Shown here in pieces: positions 1 to 11,399 of a stretch of 64,000 nt of DNA. Every line of letters starts with the position of its first letter. The first letter of the stretch is position 1. A program made the translations under genes and the position numbers. The notes beneath the pieces are model-generated. The model did not search any database and had not been told where the DNA came from. It was given only the letters and a program-made list of their open reading frames with translations. The DNA comes from Lindgomyces ingoldianus (Eukaryota > Ascomycota > Dothideomycetes > Pleosporales > Lindgomycetaceae), in contig NW_022985191.1 in NCBI RefSeq assembly GCF_010093535.1, positions 280,240-344,239 on the forward strand, given 5' to 3'.

Positions 1-1882
1 TATAGTCCTTATATTTAAGCAGGATGCAGCCTTTTTCTTAGATTTAAATAACGCTAATTTATTCTACATTCTTATCTTTTTTAATTATTTTGTAGGAGAC
101 TTCCTTAAGTTCTTCTTTTATTAATTATATTACTTAGGCTTTTAGCTTTTAGTAAAGGAATTTCTAAGGTTTCCTTTTCTTTAGGTAGTAACTGCTACCT
201 TATTTTACTTGTTTATAGACTAGGCATCTGTTATTATAGCATGCTAACTAGGTTATGCGTGCATAGTTGTTAGGAGTTTCTATAGTTATAGTTTTTTAAT
301 TAATTACAGGATTGTAAGTTCTAAGCTAGTTATAGCCTAAGATTACATTATATTTGCCTTTTAGCTTAAGTATGTTTATAGACCTCTAGTTTTTTATGTT
401 AGGGGTTTTAAGGTTTTTCTTATAGGTTTCTAGGTTAATCTATCCTCTGCTGTACTTAATTAATAACGCGTTAGTAAGAGTTACCTTAAATAGGTTTTTT
501 TTTACGCAGAATAGTATACTTTATTTGTCTACTTAATCTTTATTTATTGCAGTAAAGGTGCATCTGCTGTCTATAAAGGCTAGTCTAGGCTTTCCTTTGT
601 ACATAAAGGTGGTTATTAGGCTGTGTCCTGCCTCTTATCCTACTGTAATTACTACTAATATGTTATGTTTAACTTCTTTATTAGAAAGAGGATAAGAATT
701 AATGTTTTATAAGTTATTATTAAATTTGTTTTTTTTTTTGTAGATTTAATGTTCTTTATTATAGTAGTTAGCTGCTTTGCATTTATAATCTTTAACTAGG
801 TAATGTAATGTTAAGTAGTCTTCTTTTCTTACTGCTTTTTACTAAAAGTAGTAAAACCTATAGTTTTCTTATTTATTACACTTTATCTATGCCTTCTGTT
901 TGTAAGGAGGGGCTGTCTAACAAGTGTAACAGTTTATAGTTTTGCAGGCTAAGGCTGTTCCTTGCTATAGGCAACTGTTGTAGTTCCTTTCTTATATAGG
1001 CTACTATCTTGCTTAATGTTTGTTGTTCTAGTGTTTAACACAGTATTGTTGTGTATACTAGTACTAGGGGTATAGACACTTGTTAGGTTTATATAATGTG
1101 TTAAAGGGACTTTCTTAGGTCTACTAAGAGTACTTCTTTGTTTGTACTAGCTGTATAGGGTGCTTCTTCTATTAGCAACTATTAGCGCTATAGGTGCTGC
1201 TTCTGCAAAGGACACATTGTCTGTAGTTTTGTTGTATTGCAAGAGCTTTTCTAGAGATTGCTAGGCTTAGGAGCAGCGTCTTAGGTTTTTTAGGCGCTAG
1301 TTATAGTACCTTAAACCTAGTAGGTTTGCCTAGCTATTCTAGCTTTTAATCTCTAATTTTAGTAAAAAATTACTATTACTTTTTTTTATTTATAATGTTA
1401 TATTTAACTTTAGCTATTTTTTATATAATGTTAAATATTAAGTAGTTGTTGCTAATGTTTATTTAGTAAAGTAAGACTATATAATTGCTTAAGTAGTTAT
1501 GTTATAGCCTGCACTTCTAGCACTTATATTCCTAAAACTGTTAAGAAAGCTCTCTTGCTAAAGTACTAAGGGTTTAGTTTTAGAGAGGGAACTGTTTTTC
1601 TCTTTTTTAAACATTTATAATGTATCTTTAGATCTAAGTCTCTTCTTTATATCTTTTAAAAATTATAAGGTCCTGTAACACTATATTAAAGCTACTAAAG
1701 TTTTAAATAACTACTTTTTAATATAGTTTAGAACAGTTATTTAAAGAGTAGTTTCCTTTATATTGCTAGTAGAGTCTATTATTTAGTCTTTCCTATATTT
1801 TCTTATTTGTAAGGCTATATTTAGCAGTAATAGCTTTTATTATTGCAGTAGTATTTTTATTCTCCCCCTTCTAGGAGTCTAG

Positions 1883-1924
1883 GCAGTTTTAGCAGAAATG
1901 TTCTACTTTTTTACAGTTTAGGCA
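1883..1924 (-). pseudogene. Gag CCHC zinc-knuckle relic of G1a
   Basis: The minus-strand translation gives Cys-X2-Cys-X4-His-X4-Cys with all four ligands kept and one stop just before the last Cys. This is the nucleocapsid zinc knuckle of retrotransposon Gag. The equivalent places in G1b (about 15213-15266) and G1c (44222-44280) have Cys and His changed to Tyr, as RIP would produce from TGC and CAC. Confidence 0.75.
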
Positions 1925-2627
1925 GGCCTTGTCCTCTAGCTACTTTTGTTGTTCCTTTGTTAAAGGCAGCCTATTGCGTCCTAGAACTTAGCTCTTCTTA
2001 GGGGGGGGGGCTTTATGTATGCTTTGCGTGACTAAGGTCTATTAGTTTTTTGTTATATTATAGAAGCTTTTTTTTCTTTAGAATAAATTCTAGTTTTTAG
2101 GGGGTTCCTTTTTATTTCTTTTCTCTTTCACGCTCCCTGTAATAGTTGTTATAGGTTGTTGCTTATGTAATAAAGTTTTTAAAAGTAGTTAGTTTTTTAC
2201 TATGCATAAATTTATCTTTTACTATCTTACTTAATTTGTTATAGAACATGCGGCAGAGAGCCTTTTAATCTGTCTATCCACAGATAGCTAGCTATTCTCT
2301 AAAACGTGCTGCATAGTTTTAGACTAGGCTAGTCTCTTATTTTATAGTATCTAATTTGTTAGCTGTAATCTTTTTTTTATTAAAGGTTTTATAAATAGCT
2401 GTTAGGGCTTCTTTAAAGTTTTTAATGTTACTAAATATTTTTTTTATTTTAGGGGTAAGTGCTTTGCTGTTTACCCTAAAGTTTATCTAATTATCTACGT
2501 AGGGTTAAAACTAAATTATAGGGGGGCCTTCTAGGTGTAGTCCTATCTAGGATATTATTTCTATGTTAGTCTAAAATGCTTCTTTGTTGTATTACATGTA
2601 GAGGTAGCATTTTGTAAAAAATAGTTA

Positions 2628-3727
2628 ACGTACTTTATAGGCGAGTTGCTTACACACCTGAGTCGCTCACTTTTGCCAAGACCCTACTAAACCACCCTTC
2701 CTACACTAATGCATTCCCCACAACACTACTTAGACGCGCTAAAAGAATGTTAGATACAGCTTACGCTTTAAGCTTTTAAATAAAACATAAAACTCTTAAA
2801 GAAATGTGCTATAGCTATATGTAAAGTCCTGTAAAAGATAATAAATAACTATAGCGCTAGATAACTTTTACAAGCTAATTCTACAGCTAAATTATAAAGG
2901 CTAGGCAATAAAAAGGAGCAGGTGATTGTTAAGACTATACTTAAGCTATATGCACAAGGAATTTCCCCTTAGATAGCATTTGTGGCTAATATAGCTAATT
3001 CTTTGCGCGCTAAGCGTAATCTAGGCTATGTTTGCATAAACTAGCCTAGTACGTTTGTAAAGCGTTATTTAGAGCTTAAAGTAAAGTTTTAAGCGCAAGT
3101 ATAGTTAAGAGATATCTAGCTAATTATAAACCCTGTCTTGCTAAAGTTGTACGTGTTATCATCCTAGATGCTATACTTAGCTTTAATATTCTCCACAAGG
3201 CTAAACCTGCCCTAAATTACCCTAGGACTCTCGCAGAGGGCTCTCTTATAGTTGTACTTACGCTTAAACGTTACTTTAAGCTCTAAATAACGCTTTACAA
3301 ACGTACTAGGCTAGTTTATGCAAACATAGCCTAGATTACGCTTAGCGCGCAAAGAATTAGCTATATTAGCTATAAATGCTATCTAAGGGGAAATTCCTTG
3401 CGCATATAGCTTAAGTATAGTCTTAACAATCACCTGCTCTTTTTTATTGCCTAGCCTCTGTGATTTAGCTGTAGAATTAGCTTGTAAAGGTTGTCTAGTG
3501 CTGTAGTTATTTGTTATCTTTTATAGGACTTTGCACATAGCTACAGCATATTTCTTTAAGAGTTTTATGTCTTATTTAAAAGCTTAGAGCATAAGCTGTA
3601 TCTAATGTTCTTTTAGCGCGTCTAAGTGGTGTTGTGGGGAATGCATTAGTGTAGGAAGGGTGGTTTAGTAGGGTCTTGGCAAAAGTAAGCGACTTAGGTG
3701 TGTGAGCAACTTGCCTATGAAGTACGT
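2628..3727 (-). mobile_element. Fold-back pogo derivative, copy F1 (1,100 bp)
   Basis: The ends are inverted repeats beginning ACGTACTTTATAGGCGAG, flanked by a TA duplication typical of Tc1/mariner-pogo elements (2626-2627 and 3728-3729). The whole first ~477 bp and last ~477 bp are inverted copies of each other, and each encodes the same N-terminal helix-turn-helix part of a Fot1/pogo transposase (recognisable as ..NWPS-FVKR-LELK.. with mutations). The ~146-bp centre continues only the minus-strand copy into the start of the DDE domain (..YNF-TGF..). The element is therefore the 5' ~620 bp of a pogo transposon with its own first 477 bp inverted in place of the 3' end. It cannot encode a working transposase. 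It lies within the gag of G1a. Confidence 0.85.
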
Positions 3728-4149
3728 TAGAGGTCTTTTAGTAATTTTTTAAAAGGCTTTAAAGGGGCTAGTTTTAAAGCTTTTTTAGCTATAATGCTTA
3801 TTTTTTTAAATAAAATGTTTTAGATTTTTGCTAACTTTACTTATAGTTTATGTATTTAATAGGCTTAATTAGTTATTTTTTAGAGGCTTAAGTTTTTAAA
3901 AAAGTTTTGTAATTTTATTACTTCTTAGTAGAGGTTAGTAATTTTTTTTTTAAGTTTTAGTAGTTTACTAACCTTATTACTAATCTACTAGAGTTTCTTA
4001 ATGTTGTTCTAAATTAAGTTAATCTACTCTGCTAAGACAGCTTTGCTTTAGGTAGAAACTTCTGTAGATCCTAATAGTATAGCGTAGGCTATGTTAGAAT
4101 CTAAGTTATGTTGTAAGGTTACTATACTTTTTAAAGGGGTAGTGTTTAA

Positions 4150-4751
4150 TGTTATAATTTTTGCTTTAGAAAGCACTTAGGTCTATTAGTATTCCTAGGG
4201 GGGAAGTAGGACAGGTAGTAGGGGCTAATCTAGTAGGGTGTACAGTCCTACGTACAGGCTATTAGGCTAATAGAGGAGGATAGGGAGACTAGATTATAGT
4301 TTGCCCTTAATGCAGCAGTAGGGGGGCTAGGTTAAACAGTCCTTTTAGATAAGGTTAGAGGTATATATAGTGTAAGATATATAAATAGTATTATAGCTCT
4401 TTAGAAAGCTAAATGCTACTTAGTCTATGTAAAGAATAAACTAAATGTTAAACACACCTTCTAAAGGTTGTTTAAGAAGGGAACTATATACATGTGCTAG
4501 AGATGCTAAGGGGAGCTAACAGGAGTTTATGGGAGTCTGCTAAGGAGGCTTCTGTGGGCTCCCTTAAGCTCCCTTAAGCTCCCTGAACTCGCGGCCTGTT
4601 CCCCTATTAGACAACGCATTCTTCCGTGATTGCTGGGAGCTGCGCTGCCCCCGTGTCCTCCGACTGGTCTGTAAGCGAGCCCTGTCCCAACCCAGCTAGA
4701 TTGGTGAGCACTGCTGGTGGAGTTACGCTAGTCCAACCATAGACTGTAACA
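4150..4751 (-). repeat. 5' LTR of G1a (602 bp)
   Basis: It starts TGTTATAATT and ends ACTGTAACA, the inverted TG..CA ends of the G1 family. It contains a TATA-rich segment around 4370-4385 like the other G1 LTRs. The outer part (about 4500-4751) is GC-richer and little mutated, while the inner part is strongly AT-shifted. Confidence 0.8.
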
Positions 4752-5146
4752 TATAAGTAATAAATATAAATAAACTTATTAATAAAATCTAAAACATATC
4801 TAAATATGTTTATAAAGAGCTTACATAGGCTTAAGCTCTTTAATAAGAGTACGTGAACTAATTTTAAACCTCTGCCCCTGTGTATGCAGCTAGCAAGAAG
4901 GTCTAGCTAGACGCTAGAAATATTTAAATAAACTAATAATTAAAGAAACTTAATTAAAAGAACTTTAGCCCCTTTACAGTAGCCTATATAGTCTTATTAC
5001 ACACTTACTAATTAATCCTACCTAACAGCATAAAGATACACCCTGTGTTCTACGTATTATTGCTGCGCTAAGCAGCCCTTAAATCTAACTATCTACCTAG
5101 ACAGCTAAACTTACTACTTAAACCTGTTATTATAAACAATAAACTA

Positions 5147-5290
5147 AAATACATTATAGAAGATATTAAATAGATCTAGTTTAATAAGAAAAAATGTATC
5201 TATAAATACCTTATAAAATAGACTAGATACAATAAACTGTTATAGAAACCTGTAAAAGCCTTATAAAAGAACTCTGCAGTAACCTAATTC
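5147..5290 (+). pseudogene. Chromodomain relic of G2a integrase
   Basis: The frame starting at 5147 reads KYIIEDIK, then a Lys/Tyr-rich stretch and YLIK-T-YN with stops at former Trp and Gln codons. This matches the EYxVExIL...YLVKWKGY pattern of a chromodomain, the C-terminal module of chromovirus integrases that targets histone-marked chromatin. It is followed by a run of acidic and leucine residues and the polypurine tract before the LTR. Confidence 0.65.
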
Positions 5291-5393
5291 CACGCCTAAT
5301 ACCTATCTAAACTAAACTTGTACCCTAATAAAGACAACTTAATGCTAGAACTACTAATGTAAAGGATTCCCTTCCTAATAAGAGGGGGGGTAC

Positions 5394-5711
5394 TGTTATA
5401 GTATCCTCCCTAGATCCTAGACATAACTATATTAGACGTGTACTAGAGTATTATTAGTGCACGTCTAACATAAACATAACATAACATAGACATAAACTTA
5501 AGCATAAACTGCTTTAACACTAACTAAACCTAAAACAGGCTTAATTTATACCTAAAGCGCTTAGACTTTTAAGCTAAGTATTTAATTACTAATTTTCTCC
5601 TAAACCTTTCTGTTCCTTACACAATGTCTTGTACCTACTATAATACCTCACGTAGTAATTAAACTAGACCTCCGTGAAGCTCTATAACCTTACTTGTGCA
5701 CAATCGTGACA
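5394..5711 (+). repeat. 3' LTR of G2a (318 bp)
   Basis: It begins TGTTATAGTATCCTCCC just after a G-rich polypurine tract (AAGAGGGGGGGTAC) and ends GCACAATCGTGACA. It has the same length as the four complete G2 LTRs in this window. Confidence 0.9.
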
Positions 5712-6460
5712 CTATAGAAAATTTAAACATACTATAAAAAATAAAGGCTTAGTTACTACATTTATATAAATCTACTAAGCTAAATTAAAATTAATAGGCA
5801 TTTTTTTACTAAAGTTAGTTTTAAAATTAATATTTTAAACTATATTGTAACAAGGCTAGCACAGTTAACCACATAGCCTTCTCTCGCTTATAGAGGTTTA
5901 GGCTAGGCTAGAGACAACCGCTAGTGCTAGTGCTTACTCTAGCATTACCTATATATATATTATACTATGCGAGAATACTTAGCTTAAGTATTCTTGTGCG
6001 TACCTTTTAGTACAGTAGGGAAAGTTGTATAGTATTAGCTTAGCAGGCGGGGCGCCTACCTTATTACAACAATAGTCTTCCTCTTCTTTACACCTTGCGT
6101 TCTCTAGCGTTGCACCTGTTCCTTTCACTGCCTAATACCGCCACGCCACGCCTAATACTGCTACCTAATATCTTTAATTTAATTGTTTTAGCATTAAAGC
6201 CCTAGTTGTAGAGCTGCAGCTTGCATAGTTTGTTGCCTCTGCAGGAATTTCTTAGAGTGCTAGGGAGCTCTAGCGCTGCTTCTGCCTCTGCCTCTGCCTC
6301 TCTATTAAGGCAAACATTAATATAGTACATGTAATACCTTAATAAGCTGTTTTGCTTACATAACTGCTAGTTTAGCTTCTTTAACTGCTGTTTAAATATA
6401 ATAGGCTAATGCCTAGAGGTGTTAGTAAGAGATTACCTAGCAGTGTTAAGAAATGCATAA
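5712..6460. other. Mosaic region without a gene
   Basis: No open frame or recognisable gene is seen. It holds an AT-rich stretch (5712-5845), a GC-richer block with LTR-like ends (5846-6068), a TCTGCC hexamer run near 6278-6302 and sequence with mild RIP. It may contain the left part of the pogo relic whose C-terminal codons follow at 6591. Confidence 0.5.
5846..6068. repeat. Possible solo LTR, 223 bp
   Basis: The block starts TGTAACAAGG and ends CCTTATTACA, a near-perfect 10-bp inverted repeat with TG..CA ends as in an LTR, and it is GC-richer than its flanks. No matching target duplication is visible (TATAT left, ACAAT right), and no second copy is in the window, so this is tentative. Confidence 0.3.
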
Positions 6461-6590
6461 AGTAAATTGCAGCAAATTGTAGCAAACTATAGCAAATTGC
6501 GGCAAACTATAGCAAATTGTAGTAAACTACAGCAAATTGCAGCAAACTATAGTAAACTACAGCAAATTATAGCAAACTACAGTAGATTAT
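6461..6590. repeat. Tandem array of 13 x 10 bp
   Basis: Thirteen consecutive 10-bp units follow the consensus AGCAAATTGC, with transitions such as AGTAAATTGC and AGCAAACTAT. The period is exactly 10 with no slips. Each unit has an AAAT or AAAC tract at the same helical face. The reverse complement of the unit is the same decamer that repeats inside the copia C2 LTR. Confidence 0.9.
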
Positions 6591-6770
6591 AGCAGCAGGC
6601 AACAATCTCTAGTAGATATTAGTTGTGTTGCAAGTAGCTCTACGTATAAAGAGGGTTCTAGGGGGGTAATGCCTCTAGAAAAAAAGCTTTATAAAGGGTA
6701 GCAGTAATTGCACATAAGCTAGTGTTAGCGTAATAAGAAATTACTAAGCTTTAAGCAGCTAATAAGGCAG
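6591..6770 (+). pseudogene. Pogo transposase C-terminal relic, left part
   Basis: A degenerate frame upstream of the G1b insertion continues across it at 16896, as the GGCAG target duplication demands. The joined frame ends in the Lys/Arg-rich tail typical of Fot1/pogo transposases. No start or DDE core is visible here; the assignment rests mainly on the right-hand part. Confidence 0.4.
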
Positions 6771-7378
6771 TGTTACAATCCTTGCTCCGACAAAATGGTA
6801 TTTCTAGAAGCACTACAGCCTGTGGTTGTGTTAGGAGAGAAAGGGAAGGACTTAGCTAGATCGGGTGTACAGTCCGTCTAGCAGAGTGTGGGTAAGGCGG
6901 GGGTAAGAAGGCAGGTTGTGGTTTAGCCTAGCAGCTGTATAAGAAGCTAGCAAACTAATCTAAATAGATAGGAATAGAGGTATATATAGTGTAAAATATA
7001 TAAGGCAGCAATGTTCTTTTTATAAAGGTGCTAGTGCCTCTTAGTCTATTATATATATAAAGACTTAATAGTAATTACAACCTTCTAACTATAGTTGTGG
7101 ACTAAACTATATATATTTAGTAGCATGCAATTGCAGGCGTTTGCATGCTTATACTAAGGTTTAGTAGTGTGCATTTAGTTGCATGCCTGTGCATGTAAAC
7201 TATTCTTTCCTATTAGACAACGCATCCTTCTATGCATTTGTCTAAAAGCTAAAGCTATTCTTTATCTATCTTATTACGTAATTTGTTTAAAACAGGGTTA
7301 AGAATTTTCTATCTTTAATTATTTAAATTGTGGGGTACTACTAATTAGTTGCTTATAGTCTAATTATAGGTTATAACA
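6771..7378 (-). repeat. 3' LTR of G1b (608 bp)
   Basis: It begins TGTTACAATCCTTGCTCCG and ends GGTTATAACA, the inverted ends of the G1 family. GCATGC palindromes recur around 7120-7200, and a TATA-like TATATATAGTG lies near 6983. Confidence 0.9.
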
Positions 7379-8774
7379 CACAGCGTTCTCTTCTAGTTAG
7401 TGTTCTTACTATTATGCTTACACTATTCTAAGTGTTAAAATTTTCTTTTAGTTAGTAAGTGCCCTTTTATATAAGCTTTTTAGATGTTTATTTATTTTAA
7501 CTATGCCTTATTAGCGTTCCTGTTCTTCTACTATTACCTACTGTTTTTATACTGTTACTTATCTTAATCCTTTTTACTGTACAAAGATGCGCCTTTATAG
7601 TCCTTATTGTTTAAGTAGTTCTTCCTACATAATAACCTTATTATTAAATAAGTGTGTAAAGTGTTTAAAAAAAGGGAGTTATTATAACACATTTATTTTA
7701 AATGTAGCCTAGAATTGCCTAGAGCATAAGCGCAAAAGGCTTCTAAAGGAGATAAAAAATGTTTGCTAATAGAAATAGAAAAAGCGCTAGAGCTTTCTTA
7801 ATAAGTAAGCTTATTATGCTGCTTATTAGGCTTTCTAGGTGTTAAAGCTTTAGTTCTTAAATGCTTATTAAGACTAAGCATAAAAGCAGCTTAACTTCCT
7901 AGCAGATTAAAAAGCAAAGTATTTAAAAAGAGACTTTTTATCTCTAAATAAGCTTAAAGCGCTTAAAGCAAAGACTGCAGGTCTTTCTTTTCTACAGCTT
8001 ATATTAAAGAGTTGTAGACTTTCTACATTGCAGCTAGCTAATGCTGCTGCAGTTTTATCTAGTAATAATGTTTTCTAGGCTAGAGAACTTTCTTTAGAGT
8101 AGTTTTATTTAGAAGGGACTTTAAGTATTTATAAAGAATTAAAGGGGCATTTAATAAGCTTTTAATAGGTTCCTAAGTGCTTTTACTAGTAAGCTATCCT
8201 TTTTATTTAACTAAGTACCTGTTTCTTTAGTAGTCTAGAATTTATTTAACTTTATACTTCTTTTTTTTTCTTTTAGCTAGTAGTTGCTAGCAAGATGTTC
8301 TTAAGTGTAAGTTTAAGCTTAGAGATATAGAACTAAAGATGTATTTACATTTTTTTAGGCAGCTTAAGTTTATAAATGCTAGAGCATGTTTATCTAACTT
8401 TATAAAGTCTTATGCGTCTTTTAGAAAGCTTTCTAAAAGGTCTTAGTGTTTTAAAATTCTTTATATTTAAATACACATAGTTATTTAGGTAAATTTCTAG
8501 TGCTAGTTATTATTTTTAGTTTACTGTTCTTTCTATAGCATTTTAAGCTAACTATACTTCCTTAGTTAGTTTCTAGTGTAGTTCTAGAAGTTTAGCTGTC
8601 TAGTTTATAGCTTTTAAAGAGTCTGTTAGTTAAGTGCTGTAAAGCTTGTATTATAAAAAATATCTAAAATTAGCTTTATATAGAGTTTCTTTAGTTATAG
8701 CTAATTCTATAGTGTTAATTGTAAGCTATGCTATTAGTAGCTATTCTACTTAATTATTCTATTTATAAGATATG

Positions 8775-9003
8775 TGTCGCGTATACTAAGAGCCTTGGCT
8801 GGGGCTTAGAGCCTATACTGAGAGCCTTGGCTGGGGCTCGGAGCCTGGGACTGGGGCTCAGAGCCTGGGACGCAGCTCGGGATCTGGAGATATTATGTTC
8901 CGAAGCTCGGTGTATATAAGGAGAGCCTTCAGCTCTCTTAGATAGCAGAGTCACTTCATCCGATCTTCTAAACAGCTACTGCCAGGCTATTTTATCCTCT
9001 ACA
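8775..9003 (+). repeat. Solo LTR, family S1, copy 1 (229 bp)
   Basis: It starts TGTCGCGTATACT and ends TTATCCTCTACA, with a perfect 5-bp duplication ATATG on both sides (8770-8774, 9004-9008). It is GC-rich and unmutated although it sits inside RIP-degraded G1b. A U3-like region with two 20-bp units of CTGGGGCTCAGAGCCTGGGA type (8831-8870) precedes a TATATAAGG box near 8914. It arose by insertion of an LTR element followed by LTR-LTR recombination. Confidence 0.85.
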
Positions 9004-9571
9004 ATATGTATTTGCGCAAGTATTTTTCTACTTTTATGTTTACTTTTTCTGTTTGTCTGTTTATTTACAAGTAATATGCTGTAAAGAGTTTATAGTTAAT
9101 TCTTAGATGCTTAACTACTGCTGCCTAGTACTTGCTTATAAATAGTTTATTACAGTTAGAGATAATAATCTTTAGGTAACTATAAGTAGCTAAGATATTC
9201 TTTTTTAGTTTAAACATAAATTCTTTAGCTATAATGCTTTTTTTTAAGGGCTATTAGTAAACAAACTTTATAGTTTTATTAATAACCTGTGTAATTATAT
9301 TATAAAGTCTTTTTATACTAAGTTTTTATAATAGTAGTAGCCTAGTAATAAAATCTATAGTTATTATAGTTTATAGTTAACTTAGCGCTATAATTAGTTA
9401 AAGTAGTCTATAGAGCTTATATTATTATAGGTTATTCTTATTATAAATGTTGCATTCCTACAAGACTTTAGTACATAAATGCTTTAGTTAGGGCACTTCT
9501 TATAGTATTATGTTTTTAATCTTTTTTTATAGTAATCTAATTCTAGAGTGTCTAAACATAAAAGCTTTATA

Positions 9572-10671
9572 ACGTACTTTATAGGCGAGTTGCTTACACA
9601 CCTAAGTTGCTTACTTTTACTAAGACCCTACTAAACTACCCTTTCTACACTAATGCATTCCCTACAACACTACTTAGATGCGCTAAAAGAATGTTAGATA
9701 CAGCTTATACTCTAAGCTTTTAAATAAAACATAAAACTCTTAAAAAAATGTGCTGTAGCTATATATAAAGTCTTATAAAAGATAATAAATAACTATAGCG
9801 CTAGATAACCTTTATAAGCTAATTCTACAGCTAAATTATAAAGGCTAAGTAATAAAAAAAAGCAGGTAATTATTAAGACTATACTTAAGCTATATGCGTA
9901 AGAAATTTCCCCTTAGATAGCATTTATAGCTAATATAGCTAATTTTTTGCGCGCTAAGCATAATCTAGGCTATGTTTACATAAACTAGCCTAGTATATTT
10001 ATAAAGTGTTATTTAGAGCTTAAAGTAATGTTTAAGCATAAGTATAACTATAAAAAAGCTTTTTATAAGAGTTTTAAGGTAATTTAGAGTAGGTTTAGCC
10101 TTATAAAGAATACTAAAGCTAAGTATAGCATCTAAGATAATAACACATACAACTTTAGTAAGATAAAGTTTATAATTAGCTAAATATCTTTTAACTATAC
10201 TTACACTTAAAACTTTACTTTAAGCTCTAAATAACACTTTATAAATGTACTAGGCTAGTTTATGTAAACATAGCCTAGATTATGCTTAGCGCGCAAAGAA
10301 TTAGCTATATTAGCTATAAATGCTATTTAAGGGGAAATTTCTTACGCATATAGCTTAAGTATAGTCTTAATAATTACCTGCTTCTTTTTATTACCTAGCC
10401 TTTATAATTTAGCTATAGAATTAGCTTATAAAGGTTATCTAGTGCTGTAGTTATTTATTATTTTTTATAAAACTTTATATATAGCTATAGCACATTTCTT
10501 TAAAAATTTTATGTTTTATTTAAAAGCTTAGAGTGTAAGCTATATCTAACATTCTTTTAGCACATCTAAGTAGTGTTGTGGGGAATGCATTAGTGTAGAA
10601 AGAGTAGTTTAGTAGGGTCTTAGCAAAAGTAAGCAACTTAGGTGTGTAAGCAACTTGCCTATAAAGTACGT
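9572..10671 (+). mobile_element. Fold-back pogo derivative, copy F2 (1,100 bp)
   Basis: It has the same 1,100-bp structure as F1, with ACGTAC ends and a TA duplication (9570-9571, 10672-10673), inserted in G1b. The asymmetric centre is on the plus strand here, so the element is inverted relative to F1 and F3. It is more heavily RIP-mutated than F1. Confidence 0.85.
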
Positions 10672-11399
10672 TAATACTTTTTTATTAAGTTCTTTTATCC
10701 TTGTTTAATAATTATAAGAGAACATAGTAGTTTTTTTTAGTTTAGTCCTTTATAAACTAGGCCTTCTAGAGTTTCTTTAAATATTATAAATTCTTTAGAG
10801 TTTTTATTTATTTTTTATAAAGTAGTCTAAGTAACAGCTAAGAGTGTCTACTTGCTAATTACTACTTTCTACTACATGTTTAATAACAAAATTAAATTAA
10901 GCTAATTCTATAGCCTATTATACATGCATTAGCAAAAGTTTTTTAGTAGTAAGAAAAGTAATAAGGTTTACATAGTTAGTAAGAATTATAAATTATTACT
11001 TAAAGCTTTAAAGCTTAACTTTCTAGTTTCTGTATGCATTAACTATAGCTTTTAATTCTTTATTAAAGATAGTGTATTTTTGTTCTAGTAGTGCAAACTT
11101 TGCTAAATAGTAGGCTATAAGGTGCTATTAACTATTTTTTTATTTTTAAGAGAGTGCTGCTCTCTTTACTCTTAAAGAAGTGTTAGTATGCACTTTTATT
11201 TCTAACATAGAGTTATATATTCTAAGGATAGAGTAGCTTGTTATAATCTGTTTTAGTTTCTAAAAAGCATTTTTTATTTTTATTATTTATAGAAATTTCC
11301 GTGTAGATCTTTCTTTTAAAGTAGCGTTTATAAGAGGTAGTGTAATTTTTAAATAGTCCTTAATTATTCTTTGTACGTAACTAGTAAGGCCTAGAAATT

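Larger units (their letters stand above)
1..4751 (-). mobile_element. Gypsy G1a retrotransposon, RIP-mutated, left end outside window
   Basis: This is the 5' part of a Ty3/gypsy LTR retrotransposon lying on the minus strand, with its 5' LTR at 4150-4751. The mutated gag is recognised by a zinc knuckle at 1883-1924. Positions 1-600 resemble positions around 13380-13640 of G1b, so the two are related copies. A fold-back pogo element is inserted at 2628-3727. The element ends exactly where a G2-type gypsy sequence resumes at 4752 (compare 32103 onward), so G1a appears to have inserted into an older G2 copy. The 3' LTR and most of pol lie left of the window. Reading frames are full of stops produced by C-to-T and G-to-A changes. 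Confidence 0.85.
4752..5711 (+). mobile_element. Gypsy G2a, 3' fragment
   Basis: This is the 3' end of a G2 chromodomain gypsy element on the plus strand: end of pol, untranslated region and 3' LTR. It is collinear with 32103-33059 of the complete G2b. Its upstream part is split off by G1a, whose LTR ends at 4751. The coding part is riddled with stops. Confidence 0.85.

Noticed and set aside
6461..6590. Possible CRISPR-like array
   Set aside because: Ten-base units without spacers in a eukaryotic genome are a simple tandem repeat.
8728..8954. Overlapping 63-codon frames on both strands
   Set aside because: They lie in the S1 solo LTR and follow from its 20-bp GC-rich repeats; copies elsewhere break the frame.
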